Source: Pedococcus aerophilus (lineage in GTDB: Bacteria; Actinomycetota; Actinomycetes; Actinomycetales; Dermatophilaceae). From it: a stretch of DNA of 64,000 nt. The notes beneath the pieces were generated by a model. It was not told the origin of the DNA. It saw nothing but the letters and a program-made list of their open reading frames with translations, and did not search any database. Positions 8,255 through 17,191 of this stretch are shown here, in pieces. The stretch spans positions 2,155,942-2,219,941 of the forward strand of contig NZ_BAAARN010000001.1 of assembly GCF_039532215.1 (NCBI RefSeq). Direction: 5' to 3'. How positions within the stretch are numbered: position 1 is the stretch's first letter; every line of letters begins with the position of its first letter. A program made the position numbers and the translations under genes.

Positions 8255-10471
8255 GTGACCCGCCGCGCCCTGCTCTGCCTCGCCGGCCTGCTCGCGACCG
8301 TGGCGGCGGTGCTCGTCCCCGTCGCCGCCAGCAGTGCCGCGAGCCCGGCCAGCCCCCCGAGCGGTGGGTATGCCGCCGTCCCCGCCGCCGCGGCGACCAA
8401 CCCGGTCATCTTCGTCGGCACCGGTGGGCTGACGTGGAGCGACGTCGACGAGAAGGGCACCCCGGCCCTGTGGTCGCTGCTGCGCGACGGCTCGACCGCG
8501 GCCCTGTCGGTGCGTTCGGTCTTCACCAACACGTGCCCCATCGACGGCTGGCTCAGCCTGTCGGCCGGCAACCGCGCCGGCGCCGACGGGCCCGGGCGCA
8601 GCGGCGCCCGCCGCACCACCGATCCCTGCGACCCCGTTCCGGTGGTCGACTCGGGCGTCGTCCCGGGGTGGAACGACTACGTGAGGTCGGCCGACGCGAA
8701 GAAGTTCGACTCCACCCTCGGCACCCTCGGCGAGACGCTCGCCTCCAACAACCAGTGCATCCAGGCCGTCGGTCCGGGCGCCGGTGTCGGCGCTGCATAC
8801 TCCTCGGGCGCGGTGCCGCGCTACGCGCCGTACGACGCGACGAAGCTGACCGGGCTGCTCTCCGCCTGCCGGGTGACCCTGGTCGACGTCGGCTCGCTGC
8901 GTGACCCGGACGACCTCCCCCGGGGTGAAGCCGCTCCCGAGGGCGCCGGTGACCGCGCGGCACAGGCCGCCGCCATCGACAAGCGGATCGGCGAGGTCCT
9001 CGCCGCCGCTCCGAGCGGCTCGGACGTCGTCGTCGCCAGCCTCTCCGATGCCGGCCAGAGCGAACGGCTGCGGCTCGTGGCGGCCAAGGGCCCGCACTAC
9101 GGCCCGGGCACGCTCACCTCGAAGTCCACCCGGCAGACCGGCCTCGTGCAGTCCGCCGACCTCACGGTCACGCTGCTCGAGTCCGCCGGCGTCCCGGTGC
9201 CGTCGAGCCTAGGCGGCAAGTCACTCACCCGCGGCACCGCCGACGCGAACTCCGAGTCCGCGGCCCGGGACCGGCTGCGGGGCCTGATCGACTTCGACCA
9301 GGCCAGCCACGAGGTGCACCCGCTCGTACCGACGTTCTTCAACGGGGTCGTCTACACCCAGCTCGCGATCTACCTCCTCACCGCGGTGGTGTGGCGCCGC
9401 GACTTCGGCTCGACCGCCCTGCGCCTGCGGCTGCTGCGGATCACGCGTCGCGTCGCCATCGTGGCGTCGACCATCCCTGCGTCGACGTTCCTCGCGAACC
9501 TCATCCCGTGGTGGCGGTTCCCGGTGCCGCTGCTGGCCATCGTGGCCTCGGTCGGCCTGTTCGTCACGATCATCTCGGCGATCGCGTTCCTCGGACCGTG
9601 GGGGCGACGGCTCACCGGTCCGCTGGCGGTCGTCTCCCTCGTGACGCTGCTCGTCCTCGGTGGTGACGTCATGCTGGGCGGACGCCTGCAGATCTCCTCG
9701 CTGATGGGCCTGCAGCCGGTCGTCGGCGGCCGCTTCTACGGGATGGGCAACGTCACCTTCGCCCTCTTCGCCACCTCGGCCCTCCTGCTCTGCATCGCCG
9801 TCTCGAGCTACTTCGTCAAGCGCGGCCAGCGGCGACGGGCGGCCCTGGCGACGCTGGCGATCGGCCTCGCCGCCGTGGTCGTCGACGGCTACCCCGGGTG
9901 GGGCGCCGACGGTGGTGGCCCACCCGCGCTGCTGCCGGGCCTGGCCTACCTCGTGCTGGCCATCCTGGGCATCCGGATGACGTGGAAGCGCGGCGCGATC
10001 ATCGCGGGCGTCACGGCCGGCCTGTTCCTGCTCGTCGGCTTCCTCGACTCCCTGAGGGCGCCCGACAACCAGTCACACCTCGGCCGGTTCTTCGACTCGC
10101 TGTTCACCGGCGGGGCGTGGGACATCGTCAGCCGCAAGCTCGACCAGAACCTCGCGATCCTCTTCGGCAACTACCGGCTCGCGCTGCTCGTCCCCATCGC
10201 GCTCGTCTTCGTCATCTACATCCTGGCCCGCCCGACGTCCTGGGGGTCTCGGGCGCTGCAGCGCTCCTACGAGGCCTGTCCGACGCTGCGGCCGGGGCTC
10301 ATCGCGCTGCTCGTCATGCTGACCATCGGGTTCGCGATCAACGACTCCGGCGTGGCCATCCCGGCCAACGGCGCGTTCATCGCCGTGCCGCTCATCATCG
10401 CGGTGAGCGTCAGGGTGCTGGAGGACGAGGCGCGTTCGCTCGCGACGACCCGCGCCCAGCGGCGAGGATGA
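8255..10471 (+). CDS. Large membrane protein with alkaline-phosphatase-like ectodomain
   Basis: A 738-residue protein of a conserved actinobacterial family without assigned function. A signal peptide (residues 1-28) is followed by an extracytoplasmic region to about 360 that resembles the alkaline phosphatase/sulfatase fold. It has an early GTGGLTWSDV strand, a CPIDGWLSLSAGNR segment where the family nucleophile would sit, and a late SADLTVTLLESAGVPVPSSL block typical of these enzymes. The C-terminal half holds about ten membrane helices. Start GTG at 8255. Its last 62 bases overlap the end of the convergent mptB-like gene. Neighbouring GT-C enzymes suggest a role in envelope polymer handling; this is inference. 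Confidence 0.75.
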   Translation: MTRRALLCLAGLLATVAAVLVPVAASSAASPASPPSGGYAAVPAAAATNPVIFVGTGGLTWSDVDEKGTPALWSLLRDGSTAALSVRSVFTNTCPIDGWLSLSAGNRAGADGPGRSGARRTTDPCDPVPVVDSGVVPGWNDYVRSADAKKFDSTLGTLGETLASNNQCIQAVGPGAGVGAAYSSGAVPRYAPYDATKLTGLLSACRVTLVDVGSLRDPDDLPRGEAAPEGAGDRAAQAAAIDKRIGEVLAAAPSGSDVVVASLSDAGQSERLRLVAAKGPHYGPGTLTSKSTRQTGLVQSADLTVTLLESAGVPVPSSLGGKSLTRGTADANSESAARDRLRGLIDFDQASHEVHPLVPTFFNGVVYTQLAIYLLTAVVWRRDFGSTALRLRLLRITRRVAIVASTIPASTFLANLIPWWRFPVPLLAIVASVGLFVTIISAIAFLGPWGRRLTGPLAVVSLVTLLVLGGDVMLGGRLQISSLMGLQPVVGGRFYGMGNVTFALFATSALLLCIAVSSYFVKRGQRRRAALATLAIGLAAVVVDGYPGWGADGGGPPALLPGLAYLVLAILGIRMTWKRGAIIAGVTAGLFLLVGFLDSLRAPDNQSHLGRFFDSLFTGGAWDIVSRKLDQNLAILFGNYRLALLVPIALVFVIYILARPTSWGSRALQRSYEACPTLRPGLIALLVMLTIGFAINDSGVAIPANGAFIAVPLIIAVSVRVLEDEARSLATTRAQRRG

Positions 10472-11900
10472 GCCACCCCCACACGGCCAGCACGGCATAC
10501 GGGACCACGCGGCGGCGCACCGCGAGGCTGACGCGTTCGACGGTCTCGCTCATGCCCACGACGCGGCCGGGGACGTAGGCCACGGCCATCGCGGTCAGTC
10601 GCCCCAGCAGCACCAGGTCGAGGACGCTGGGGGCGAGCAGCGGCAGCGCGACCCAGACGAGCAGGTCGTACCACGGCAGGGAGTAGGGGGCGGCGAGCGT
10701 GTAGGCGGCGCTGAGGACGACGACCCAGCGGGCGGCGGTGCCCACCACCGTCGCCGGGGCCAGGCCCCGGGTCAGGCGCGCGAGGAGGACCACGAAAACC
10801 ACGGCCAGGACGACCGAGGCGACGGAGATGACGTTGCGGGCGGTGCTCGCGGCCATCGGTCCCCCGGCCAGCAGCTCGAACAGCAGCCGCCACGGGGTGG
10901 CCAGCGAGATCGAGCGACGCGCCCGGTCGAGCTGGTCGAAGACGTGCGGGCCGGCCCACAGGTGCAGCGGCACGACGACGACCAGGGCGCCGACCACGAG
11001 GGCGCCCGTACGACGGGTGAACCCGCTCCGCTCGTGCACCCACCACGCGAGCAGCAGGGCGACGCCGGCGATCCCGAAGGTGACCTTGGTCGAGACGGCC
11101 AGGCCGCCGACGAGTCCGCCGAGCCACGGGCGCCGCGAGGCGAGCAGGAGCGCCGCCAGGGCTAGCGCCGCGGCGAGCAGGTCGACGTGGACCCCGAGGA
11201 CACCGATGCCGAAGACGAGCGGGTTGAGGGTCCAGAGCGTGTCGGTCCGGCGCCGGTCGGACCCGGCTCTCAGCAGCAGCCAGCGCACGAGCAGCCAGGC
11301 GAGGACGACCAGCAGCTGCCACACCCAGACGGTCTGGCGCAGGTTGTCGCCCCCGACGAGGGACGTGACCGCCTGCATCGCGGTGGCGAACGGGCCGTAG
11401 ATGCTCACCGTCCCCGTCCACGGCGGCTCGACCGCGCTGGTCACCGGGTCGGAGGCCGGCCAGGCGTCAGGGGCGGTGAGGTAGGGGTCGCCGCCCAGGG
11501 AGGCGATGCGCCCGTAAGCCGCGTAGTTGGTGTGGTCGGCCGACCCGAACGGCCCGGTGAGCAGCGCGCCGACCCCCAGCAGGAGCGGCCAGCGCCACGT
11601 CGACCAGCGCGTGGCGAGCCGCGCGGCCGCCGTGCGCGCGCGATCCGCGGAGGCAACCGCGTCCCGTCCCGCCGCGAGGAGCCGCAGCAGGACCCCGCCC
11701 GCGCCGAGCAGGTATGCCGCCCACAGCAGGGCGGTGACCAGCGCCGAGGACGGCGCCCACGGCAGGTCGCCCGGGGCCCACCCGCGCGGACCGAGCCCCG
11801 GCTTCGCGGCACTGGGTCCGGCGACACCGACGAGGAGCAGCAGGGCCAAGGACAGGACGACGGCAGCCGTGCCGACCCGCGCGCGCCCCGAGTTCACCAT
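10410..11900 (-). CDS. mptB: Polyprenol-phosphate-mannose alpha-1,6-mannosyltransferase (MptB-like)
   Basis: A 496-residue GT-C membrane enzyme resembling mycobacterial MptA/MptB, which extend the alpha-1,6 mannan core of lipomannan using decaprenyl-phosphate-mannose. About twelve helices. After the second helix the loop GPFGSADHTNYAAYGRI carries the Asp-His pair expected of the catalytic site, and a PPWTGTVSIYGPF segment follows, typical of the family. It lies 15 bases downstream of the GT2 gene and is likely co-transcribed. The 3' end overlaps the convergent membrane-protein gene by 62 bases. Confidence 0.85.
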   Translation of the reverse strand: MVNSGRARVGTAAVVLSLALLLLVGVAGPSAAKPGLGPRGWAPGDLPWAPSSALVTALLWAAYLLGAGGVLLRLLAAGRDAVASADRARTAAARLATRWSTWRWPLLLGVGALLTGPFGSADHTNYAAYGRIASLGGDPYLTAPDAWPASDPVTSAVEPPWTGTVSIYGPFATAMQAVTSLVGGDNLRQTVWVWQLLVVLAWLLVRWLLLRAGSDRRRTDTLWTLNPLVFGIGVLGVHVDLLAAALALAALLLASRRPWLGGLVGGLAVSTKVTFGIAGVALLLAWWVHERSGFTRRTGALVVGALVVVVPLHLWAGPHVFDQLDRARRSISLATPWRLLFELLAGGPMAASTARNVISVASVVLAVVFVVLLARLTRGLAPATVVGTAARWVVVLSAAYTLAAPYSLPWYDLLVWVALPLLAPSVLDLVLLGRLTAMAVAYVPGRVVGMSETVERVSLAVRRRVVPYAVLAVWGWLILAAGRGSSRANAPRPPAP

Positions 11901-11915
11901 GAGGTGCAGTGTGGT

Positions 11916-12653
11916 TCAGCGCAGCCCGCGCCGAGCCCGACGACGCGCCAGCGCGAGCGCCACGTCGCGGTACTGCCTGGCGCGGTGCACCTGACCGCGC
12001 CAGTCCTTGCCGCTGACCCGGTGGTGCAGCTCACAGGGCACCTCCTCGACCCGCAGCCCCGCGAGCAGGACGTCGACGGTCAGCCCGACCTCGACGCCCC
12101 ACCCGCGTGCGAGCGGGGTGGCCGCGTCGAACGCGGGACGGGAGATGCACCGCATACCCGACAGCGGCTGGACCGCGGAGAAGCCGGTGAGGTCCTCGAT
12201 CCCCTTGCGTGCCAGGCGGACCACGAACCCTCGCCCGCCGCCGGCGGTCTTCTGCGGCGGCAGGGTGGCGATGGTCATGTCGGCCCGGCCCTCGAGGACG
12301 GGCGGGACGAGCACGCCGAGGTTCGCGGCCGAGGCCTCGAGGTCGCCGTCGACGAAGAGCAGCGGGCGCGGCGAGCCCCCCTCGACCCCCTCGTGGCGGG
12401 CGACGTATGCCGCACCGGTCGTCATGGCGGCAGCCTTGCCGCGGTTGCGCGCGTGCCGCGCCACCTCGGCGCCGGCCTCGCGGGCCAGCTCGGCCGTGGC
12501 GTCGCTGCTGCCGTCGTCGACGACCACGACGAGGTCGACCCCCGGTATGGCGCGGACTGCGGCGACCGTGGCCGCGATCCGGTCCGCCTCGTCCTTGGCC
12601 GGGACGATGGCGGCGACACCCGTCGCAGCGGGCGCCGGGTCGGGGGTCGTCAT
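11916..12653 (-). CDS. Family 2 glycosyltransferase
   Basis: A 245-residue cytosolic GT-A glycosyltransferase. Seen: the nucleotide-sugar binding strand VAAIVPAKDEADRIAATV, the VVVVDDGSSDAT block, a metal-binding FVDGDLEA motif, and an acceptor-side W-G-V-E-V-GLTVD segment. The layout resembles glucosyl-3-phosphoglycerate synthases and polyprenyl-phosphate sugar synthases, but it lacks the long GpgS N-terminus; donor and acceptor are uncertain. It is upstream of mptB by 15 bases and downstream of the DUF5926 gene by 17 bases, forming a three-gene leftward run. Confidence 0.82.
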   Translation of the reverse strand: MTTPDPAPAATGVAAIVPAKDEADRIAATVAAVRAIPGVDLVVVVDDGSSDATAELAREAGAEVARHARNRGKAAAMTTGAAYVARHEGVEGGSPRPLLFVDGDLEASAANLGVLVPPVLEGRADMTIATLPPQKTAGGGRGFVVRLARKGIEDLTGFSAVQPLSGMRCISRPAFDAATPLARGWGVEVGLTVDVLLAGLRVEEVPCELHHRVSGKDWRGQVHRARQYRDVALALARRRARRGLR

Positions 12654-12670
12654 GTCAGGGTGCCGTCCCG

Positions 12671-13573
12671 TCAGCGGAGGGTGACCTGGCGGCTGAGCAG
12701 GCCGGACTTGGCCCGACGCTCGTCCGCGGTGAGGGAGTCGGTCGACGCGACGGCCTCGGCGTAGCGGGTCATGAACTCGCCCAGCGGGCCCTCGTAGTCG
12801 GCCGAGGTCTTCTCGGGCTCGAGGTCCCAGACCGGCACGAGCAGGCCGCAGGCGCGGAAGGCGCCCAGCAGTCGGGTGGGTCCACCGAGGCCGCTCTCGC
12901 CGGCCGCGTGGAGGCGGGCCAGGGCGTCCGTCGCGGTGTCCTCGTCCTCGGGCAGGACCAGGCGGATGTGGGTGCGCTCGCCGATGCGGCACCAGTAGGC
13001 CGACGCAGCGGCGTCCATCTTGACGGTGGGGATGACCGACTCGTTGGCGCGCTCGAGGGAGGACTTGGCGTCGTCGTCGAGCTCGCTGTCGCCGACCCAG
13101 AAGTCGAAGCCCTCGTGGACGGTGACCTCGAAGGGCGCCGTGGTGTCGATCAGGTCCTGCAGGCGCGGGCTCTCGGCCGTGGCGGCCGGCGTGCTGGTGA
13201 TCGGGGTGCCCTTCTCGGCGGCCCCGGCGGCGAGCAGGCACAGGGCCAGGTCGCGGGAGGCGTCACCGGAGACCGAGCCGGACTGCGTGCCGAAGAAGAC
13301 GGTGCCGTCGGCGCGGTGCAGGCCCGGCCACGCCATCGGCAGCACGGTCGCCACGGTCACGTCGGACGGCGAACCCTCCGGCGCCTGTCCCTTCGCGAAG
13401 GTCACGGTGGCCGTCGCGGCGGGCAGGATCTCGCGCATGGCGACCCAGTCGGTCTCGTTCGGCAGGCCCTCGAAGGGCCGCGAGACGAACGGTGCCGGAG
13501 CGACCTTCGTGCGTGCTGCCTCGGCGGAACCCTGGTCTGCGCCGTGCTTGCGGCGCCGCGATGCCTTACCCAT
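12671..13573 (-). CDS. DUF5926 family protein
   Basis: A 300-residue actinobacteria-restricted protein of unknown function. The N-terminus is basic (MGKASRRRKHGADQ), and the body alternates beta-rich and acidic helical stretches with no signal peptide or membrane segment, so it is probably cytosolic. No catalytic motif is recognisable. It heads the leftward run with the GT2 and mptB genes, separated by 17 bases. Confidence 0.75.
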   Translation of the reverse strand: MGKASRRRKHGADQGSAEAARTKVAPAPFVSRPFEGLPNETDWVAMREILPAATATVTFAKGQAPEGSPSDVTVATVLPMAWPGLHRADGTVFFGTQSGSVSGDASRDLALCLLAAGAAEKGTPITSTPAATAESPRLQDLIDTTAPFEVTVHEGFDFWVGDSELDDDAKSSLERANESVIPTVKMDAAASAYWCRIGERTHIRLVLPEDEDTATDALARLHAAGESGLGGPTRLLGAFRACGLLVPVWDLEPEKTSADYEGPLGEFMTRYAEAVASTDSLTADERRAKSGLLSRQVTLR

Positions 13574-13621
13574 GGCGCAAACCCTAGTGGGAGCCGCGGG
13601 TCCTCGACCGGGGGTGCCGCG

Positions 13622-14095
13622 TCAGCGGCTGCGGCGGCGCGAGGGCCCGCCGACCGAGGCCCAGACGGTGCACCCGTTGCGGTCCTCGGTGACGCCCCAC
13701 TCGTGGGCGAGCGAACGCACGATGCGCAGCCCGCGGCCGGACGGCGCCCAGATGGTGCGCGGCGCCGGGCGGGGAGTGCTGTCGCCACCACCGTCGGTGA
13801 CCTCGACCTCGACCACGCCGGCCTTGACCTTCCAGTGCACCCGGAGGTTGCCGTCGGACAGCGGGCGGGCGTGCCGCACGGCGTTGGAGAGCAGCTCGGA
13901 GATGACGATCTCGGCCTCGTCCACCACGGCCGGCTCGACGTCGCGCGACGCGAGGTCCTCGACCAGCGTCCGCCGCACCTGGGAGACGCTCGTGGCCCGC
14001 CAGGCGACGCGCACGGTCCGTGAGGAGTCGGTGGCCGCGTTCTTGCGCGCGGGCACGGCCCGCACGGGGCGGTCGGGGTGGGGTGCTGCGCTCAT
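13622..14095 (-). CDS. Anti-sigma-type ATP-binding protein (HATPase_c)
   Basis: A 157-residue serine-kinase-like regulator of the RsbW/SpoIIAB ATPase group common in actinobacteria. Seen: the N-box helix EIVISELLSNAVRHARP, the G1 box EVTDGGGDSTP and the G2 region SGRGLRIVRSLAHEWGV. It probably binds a partner (anti-anti-sigma factor or sigma factor) not in the window. An N-terminal basic extension of about 25 residues precedes the domain. Start ATG at 14095; an in-frame alternative lies six codons upstream. Confidence 0.85.
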   Translation of the reverse strand: MSAAPHPDRPVRAVPARKNAATDSSRTVRVAWRATSVSQVRRTLVEDLASRDVEPAVVDEAEIVISELLSNAVRHARPLSDGNLRVHWKVKAGVVEVEVTDGGGDSTPRPAPRTIWAPSGRGLRIVRSLAHEWGVTEDRNGCTVWASVGGPSRRRSR

Positions 14096-14139
14096 GAGGT
14101 GCCCAGATCCCATCGTTTGCGGGCGATTGTGGACGGAGA

Positions 14140-14976
14140 CTATCGAGTCGCACGCACAGCGTCGAGCACCGCAGCGGGGTGGTTGCTGATGATCGCGTCC
14201 ACCCCGAGGTCGAGGCAGAGCTGCACGTCGGCGGGGTCGTCGACCGTCCAGACGTAGACCTCGTGCCCGTGGCGCTGCTGGCGCAGGACGGTGCGGGGCC
14301 AGCGACGGACGATCTTGATGTCGAGGCCGACCGTGTGGACCCCCCGCGGGAGGGAGCCGTCGCGGAAGCGCAGCGGGACCGACTCCTCGACGAGGAGCAC
14401 CGCGGGGACGTCGGGGCACAGCTGGCGCATCCGCTGCACCGCGAGCTGGGAGAACGACATCACGCGCACCCAGTGCTCGCCCGGCCGCCGAGGCCCGTCC
14501 AGCCCGAACTCCTTGAGGACCTTCGCCAGCTGGCGCTCGACGAGCCCGGCGTACCGCGTCGGGTGCTTGGTCTCGATGACCAGGCCGATCGGCCGGTCGC
14601 TGGCGGTCACCATCGTCAGGAGGGCGCGCAGGGTGAGCAGCACGTTGCGGTCGCGGTCGGGGAGCTCGAGGTCGCCACCGTGCTCCTCCTTCCACGAGCC
14701 CCAGTCGAGCCCTTCGAGCTCGGCCAGCTCCAGCGTGGAGACGCTGCCCCGACCGTTCGAGGTGCGGTTGACCCGCCGGTCGTGGACGCAGACGAGGTGG
14801 GAGTCGGCCGTGAGCCTGACGTCGCACTCGAGGGCATCGGCGCCCTCCTCGATCGCGCGGCGGTACGCCGAGAGGGTGTGCTCCGGCTCCGCGAGGCTGG
14901 ACCCACGGTGGGCGATCACCAGCGGACCGGGCCGGGACAGGGCTTCAGGCCGCGCGGTGACGGCGTCGTCGAGCAC
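14140..14976 (-). CDS. Glycerophosphodiester phosphodiesterase
   Basis: Hydrolyses glycerophosphodiesters to glycerol-3-phosphate and an alcohol. The TIM-barrel GDPD signature is complete: LVIAHRGSSLAEPEHT (catalytic His and Arg, metal Glu), ALECDVRLT, VCVHD and a later VIETKHP block. The 278-residue form from GTG at 14976 has no signal peptide, so it is cytosolic. The start is not certain, since further in-frame upstream sequence is open but low-complexity. It is divergent from the sigma factor gene at 15045 with about 70 bases between. Confidence 0.88.
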   Translation of the reverse strand: MLDDAVTARPEALSRPGPLVIAHRGSSLAEPEHTLSAYRRAIEEGADALECDVRLTADSHLVCVHDRRVNRTSNGRGSVSTLELAELEGLDWGSWKEEHGGDLELPDRDRNVLLTLRALLTMVTASDRPIGLVIETKHPTRYAGLVERQLAKVLKEFGLDGPRRPGEHWVRVMSFSQLAVQRMRQLCPDVPAVLLVEESVPLRFRDGSLPRGVHTVGLDIKIVRRWPRTVLRQQRHGHEVYVWTVDDPADVQLCLDLGVDAIISNHPAAVLDAVRATR

Positions 14977-15044
14977 GTCACCATGGTTCCATATCGGACA
15001 CCGTCCGGGTGGTCGGCTCACACGGAGGGAGGGTGCTGCGTTCC

Positions 15045-15533
15045 ATGGCTGTGAACCTCCCCGCCTTCCAGGCCCTCGTCGATGCGCACTGGCGTGACGT
15101 CGCCCGCCTCGCCCACGCCCTCGCCGGCCCGGTCGACGGTGACGACGTGGCCCAGCAGGCGTGGACCCAGGCATTGGCCGCCTACCCGTCGCTGCGCTCG
15201 GCCACCAACCTGCGCAGCTGGCTGCTGACCATCACCCACCACTGCGCGATGGACACCCACCGCGGGCGCGGTCGCCGTGCCGTCCCGCACGACGACCCCG
15301 CGTCGCTGGTCCTTCGCGAGCCTGCGGGCCCGGCTGCCGACGCCCACCTCCCCGACGGCCCGCTGTGGTCGGCGGTCGACGCCCTGCCGGTCCGGCAGCG
15401 CGAGGCCGTCGTCCTCAAGTACGTCGCCGACCTCGACCACCCCACGATCGCGACCGCGCTGGGCTGTTCGCCCGCGATGAGCCGCCGCCTCGTCAGCGAC
15501 GCACTCGCGACCCTGCGAAAGGACCTGCCGTGA
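15045..15533 (+). CDS. Small ECF-like sigma factor
   Basis: A 162-residue sigma-70 family protein. Region 2 is visible as FQALVDAHWRDVARLAHAL, then DDVAQQAWTQAL and the -10 recognition stretch NLRSWLLTITHH. Region 4 follows (LPVRQREAVVLKYVADLDHP, then a helix-turn-helix TIATALGCSPAMSRRL). A purine-rich GGAGGGAGGG precedes the ATG. Its TGA overlaps the GTG of the downstream methyltransferase (GTGA at 15530-15533), so the two are translationally coupled, which suggests a regulator of alkylation response; that role is inferred. Confidence 0.82.
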   Translation: MAVNLPAFQALVDAHWRDVARLAHALAGPVDGDDVAQQAWTQALAAYPSLRSATNLRSWLLTITHHCAMDTHRGRGRRAVPHDDPASLVLREPAGPAADAHLPDGPLWSAVDALPVRQREAVVLKYVADLDHPTIATALGCSPAMSRRLVSDALATLRKDLP

Positions 15534-16153
15534 ACACCACCCCCACGCCGTCGTCGACCGGTCAGCCGGACCCGGCTGCGGACGCGCTCGCCGCCTGGTC
15601 GCCGTCGATCCGCCCACCGGTGCTCGCCCCCAGCGACGTGTCGTACGTCATCGAGGACACCGCCATCGGCCGCATGCTGTTGGCCCGCAACGCCTCCGGC
15701 GCCCTCATCGCCTCCACGTTCCTCGTCGCCCCAGAGGATGAGGACGTCGCCCTGACGCGGATTGCCGCCAAGGTCTCGCCGCGGGTGCTGCGCCAGCCGC
15801 GTGAGCTCGACGAGGCGCGGCGCCAGCTCGAGGACTTCCTGACCGGGCGCACGAAGGGCTTCACGCTGCATACCGACCTCGCCCTGGCCTCGGACTTCCA
15901 GCGGGTCGTGCTGCCGCGCCTCGCCTCCTCGGTCGGCTACGGCACCCGTGCGACGTATGGCGAGCTGGCAGCCCGCGTAGACCGCCCCAAGGCTGCCCGT
16001 GCCGTCGGCGCCGCGCTGGGCGCGAACCCGTTGTGCGTCGTCCTGCCGTGCCACCGGGTGGTCGCGTCGTCCGGCGCGCTGACCGGGTATGCCGGTGGGC
16101 TGGCTGCCAAGCGCTTCCTCCTCGACCTCGAGGCCGGCCACCCCGCCGCGTAG
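15530..16153 (+). CDS. ogt: Methylated-DNA--protein-cysteine methyltransferase
   Basis: Suicidal repair of O6-methylguanine (and O4-methylthymine). The C-terminal domain has the full active site PCHRVVASSGALTGYAGG, with the acceptor Cys near residue 174, preceded by the helix-turn-helix stretch AARAVGAALGANP and the YGELA motif. The N-terminal RNase-H-like domain is present. About 35 proline-rich residues precede it. The GTG start lies inside the stop of the sigma factor gene. The stop codon sits in the loop of a strong hairpin. Confidence 0.93.
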   Translation: MNTTPTPSSTGQPDPAADALAAWSPSIRPPVLAPSDVSYVIEDTAIGRMLLARNASGALIASTFLVAPEDEDVALTRIAAKVSPRVLRQPRELDEARRQLEDFLTGRTKGFTLHTDLALASDFQRVVLPRLASSVGYGTRATYGELAARVDRPKAARAVGAALGANPLCVVLPCHRVVASSGALTGYAGGLAAKRFLLDLEAGHPAA

Positions 16154-16171
16154 GGCGACGGGGTGGCCGGC
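16133..16171. terminator. Bidirectional terminator hairpin between convergent genes
   Basis: Perfect 13-bp arms (GCCGGCCACCCCG at 16133-16145 and its complement at 16159-16171) with a 13-nt loop containing the ogt stop codon. It is placed between the convergent ogt and HEAT-protein genes and has no T-tract on either strand. Confidence 0.65.
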
Positions 16172-16183
16172 GGTCGGGAGCGG

Positions 16184-17182
16184 TCAGTTCGGCAGCGGCT
16201 GCGTCGGTGGTGCCGCGGCCTGGGCTGCCCGCACGTTCGGCACCCCGACGATCGCCTCGTCGACCGAGAGCGCCCCGGTCGCCAGGTCGTACGTCCCACT
16301 GACGCGGACCGGGCTCCCGTACGGCGCCTGCGACTGGTTGACCGCGAACCGCACCGAGGTGCCGTCGACGGTGGCCCTGCCCTCGTGGACGACGGTTCCG
16401 TCCGGCCGGACGACCCAGACGCGCACGTCGGTGCCGCCGGTCCCGTCGCGGTCGTCGGTGAGCAGGTAGCCGTCGAGCGTGTAGCGCTCGGAGCAGGCCC
16501 GCTCGCGCAGCAGCGCCCCGACGAGCCGTGGTGTCGCCAGTGCCTCCGGCCCGGCACCTCGCAGCCCCGCGTCGACGGCCAACGCGCCGGGGGTCTCCCC
16601 GCACGTGAACGTCTGCACGCTCCTGGTCGTCAGGGTCGTGCCCGGGAGCTCGAGCTGGGCGGAGGCCACCACGGCGGCCTTGCCCATCCGGGCTCGCGTG
16701 GACCACGCGATCGGCACGCCGCGGGCCCGGGTGAAGGTGCTCATCTCCACGGGTTGGACGAGGCTGTCCGCGATCCCGAGCCGGTGGCTCAGGAGGACAC
16801 GCGCCATACGGACGTCCCTCCCGACCGGGGTGTCCTCGGCCGGCTGGATGCCGGCGAGGGCCTCGAGGGCCGCGGCGTGGCCGACCCGGCCGAGTGCCTG
16901 GGCGACGCGGCGCTGGACGGTGGGCGTCGGGTCCCGCAGTGCGGTCAGGAGGGCCTCCTGGGTGCCGGCCCCGGGAAGCCTGCCGAGGATGACGGCCGAG
17001 AGTGCGCGGACGCGGTCGTCCGGGGACTCGAGCACGAGGTCCCGGGACAGGCCGGGCAGGGTCGAGGACTCGCGCAGCGCGAGGACCGCGAGGCTCTGCT
17101 TGGCGAGATCGGGCCGCGTGGCGCGAGCCAGCCGGCCGAGCTCGGCGTCGGTGCGTTGGTCGACGGGTGTGTAGGTGGGCAT
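16184..17182 (-). CDS. HEAT-repeat protein of unknown function
   Basis: A 332-residue protein I cannot assign. The first half (about residues 10-130) reads as HEAT-like helical repeats (SLAVLALRESSTLPGLSRDL, ALLTALRDPTPTVQRRVAQ, AAALEALAGIQPAED). The second half is beta-rich with repeated TV and VR pairs, ending in a proline-rich tail. No signal peptide or membrane helix. It is the last gene of a tight leftward run: it starts 9 bases after the stop of the zincin protease and may act with it, for example as a chaperone, inhibitor or scaffold. That is inference from position only. Confidence 0.65.
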   Translation of the reverse strand: MPTYTPVDQRTDAELGRLARATRPDLAKQSLAVLALRESSTLPGLSRDLVLESPDDRVRALSAVILGRLPGAGTQEALLTALRDPTPTVQRRVAQALGRVGHAAALEALAGIQPAEDTPVGRDVRMARVLLSHRLGIADSLVQPVEMSTFTRARGVPIAWSTRARMGKAAVVASAQLELPGTTLTTRSVQTFTCGETPGALAVDAGLRGAGPEALATPRLVGALLRERACSERYTLDGYLLTDDRDGTGGTDVRVWVVRPDGTVVHEGRATVDGTSVRFAVNQSQAPYGSPVRVSGTYDLATGALSVDEAIVGVPNVRAAQAAAPPTQPLPN

Positions 17183-17191
17183 GGTGTGCTC

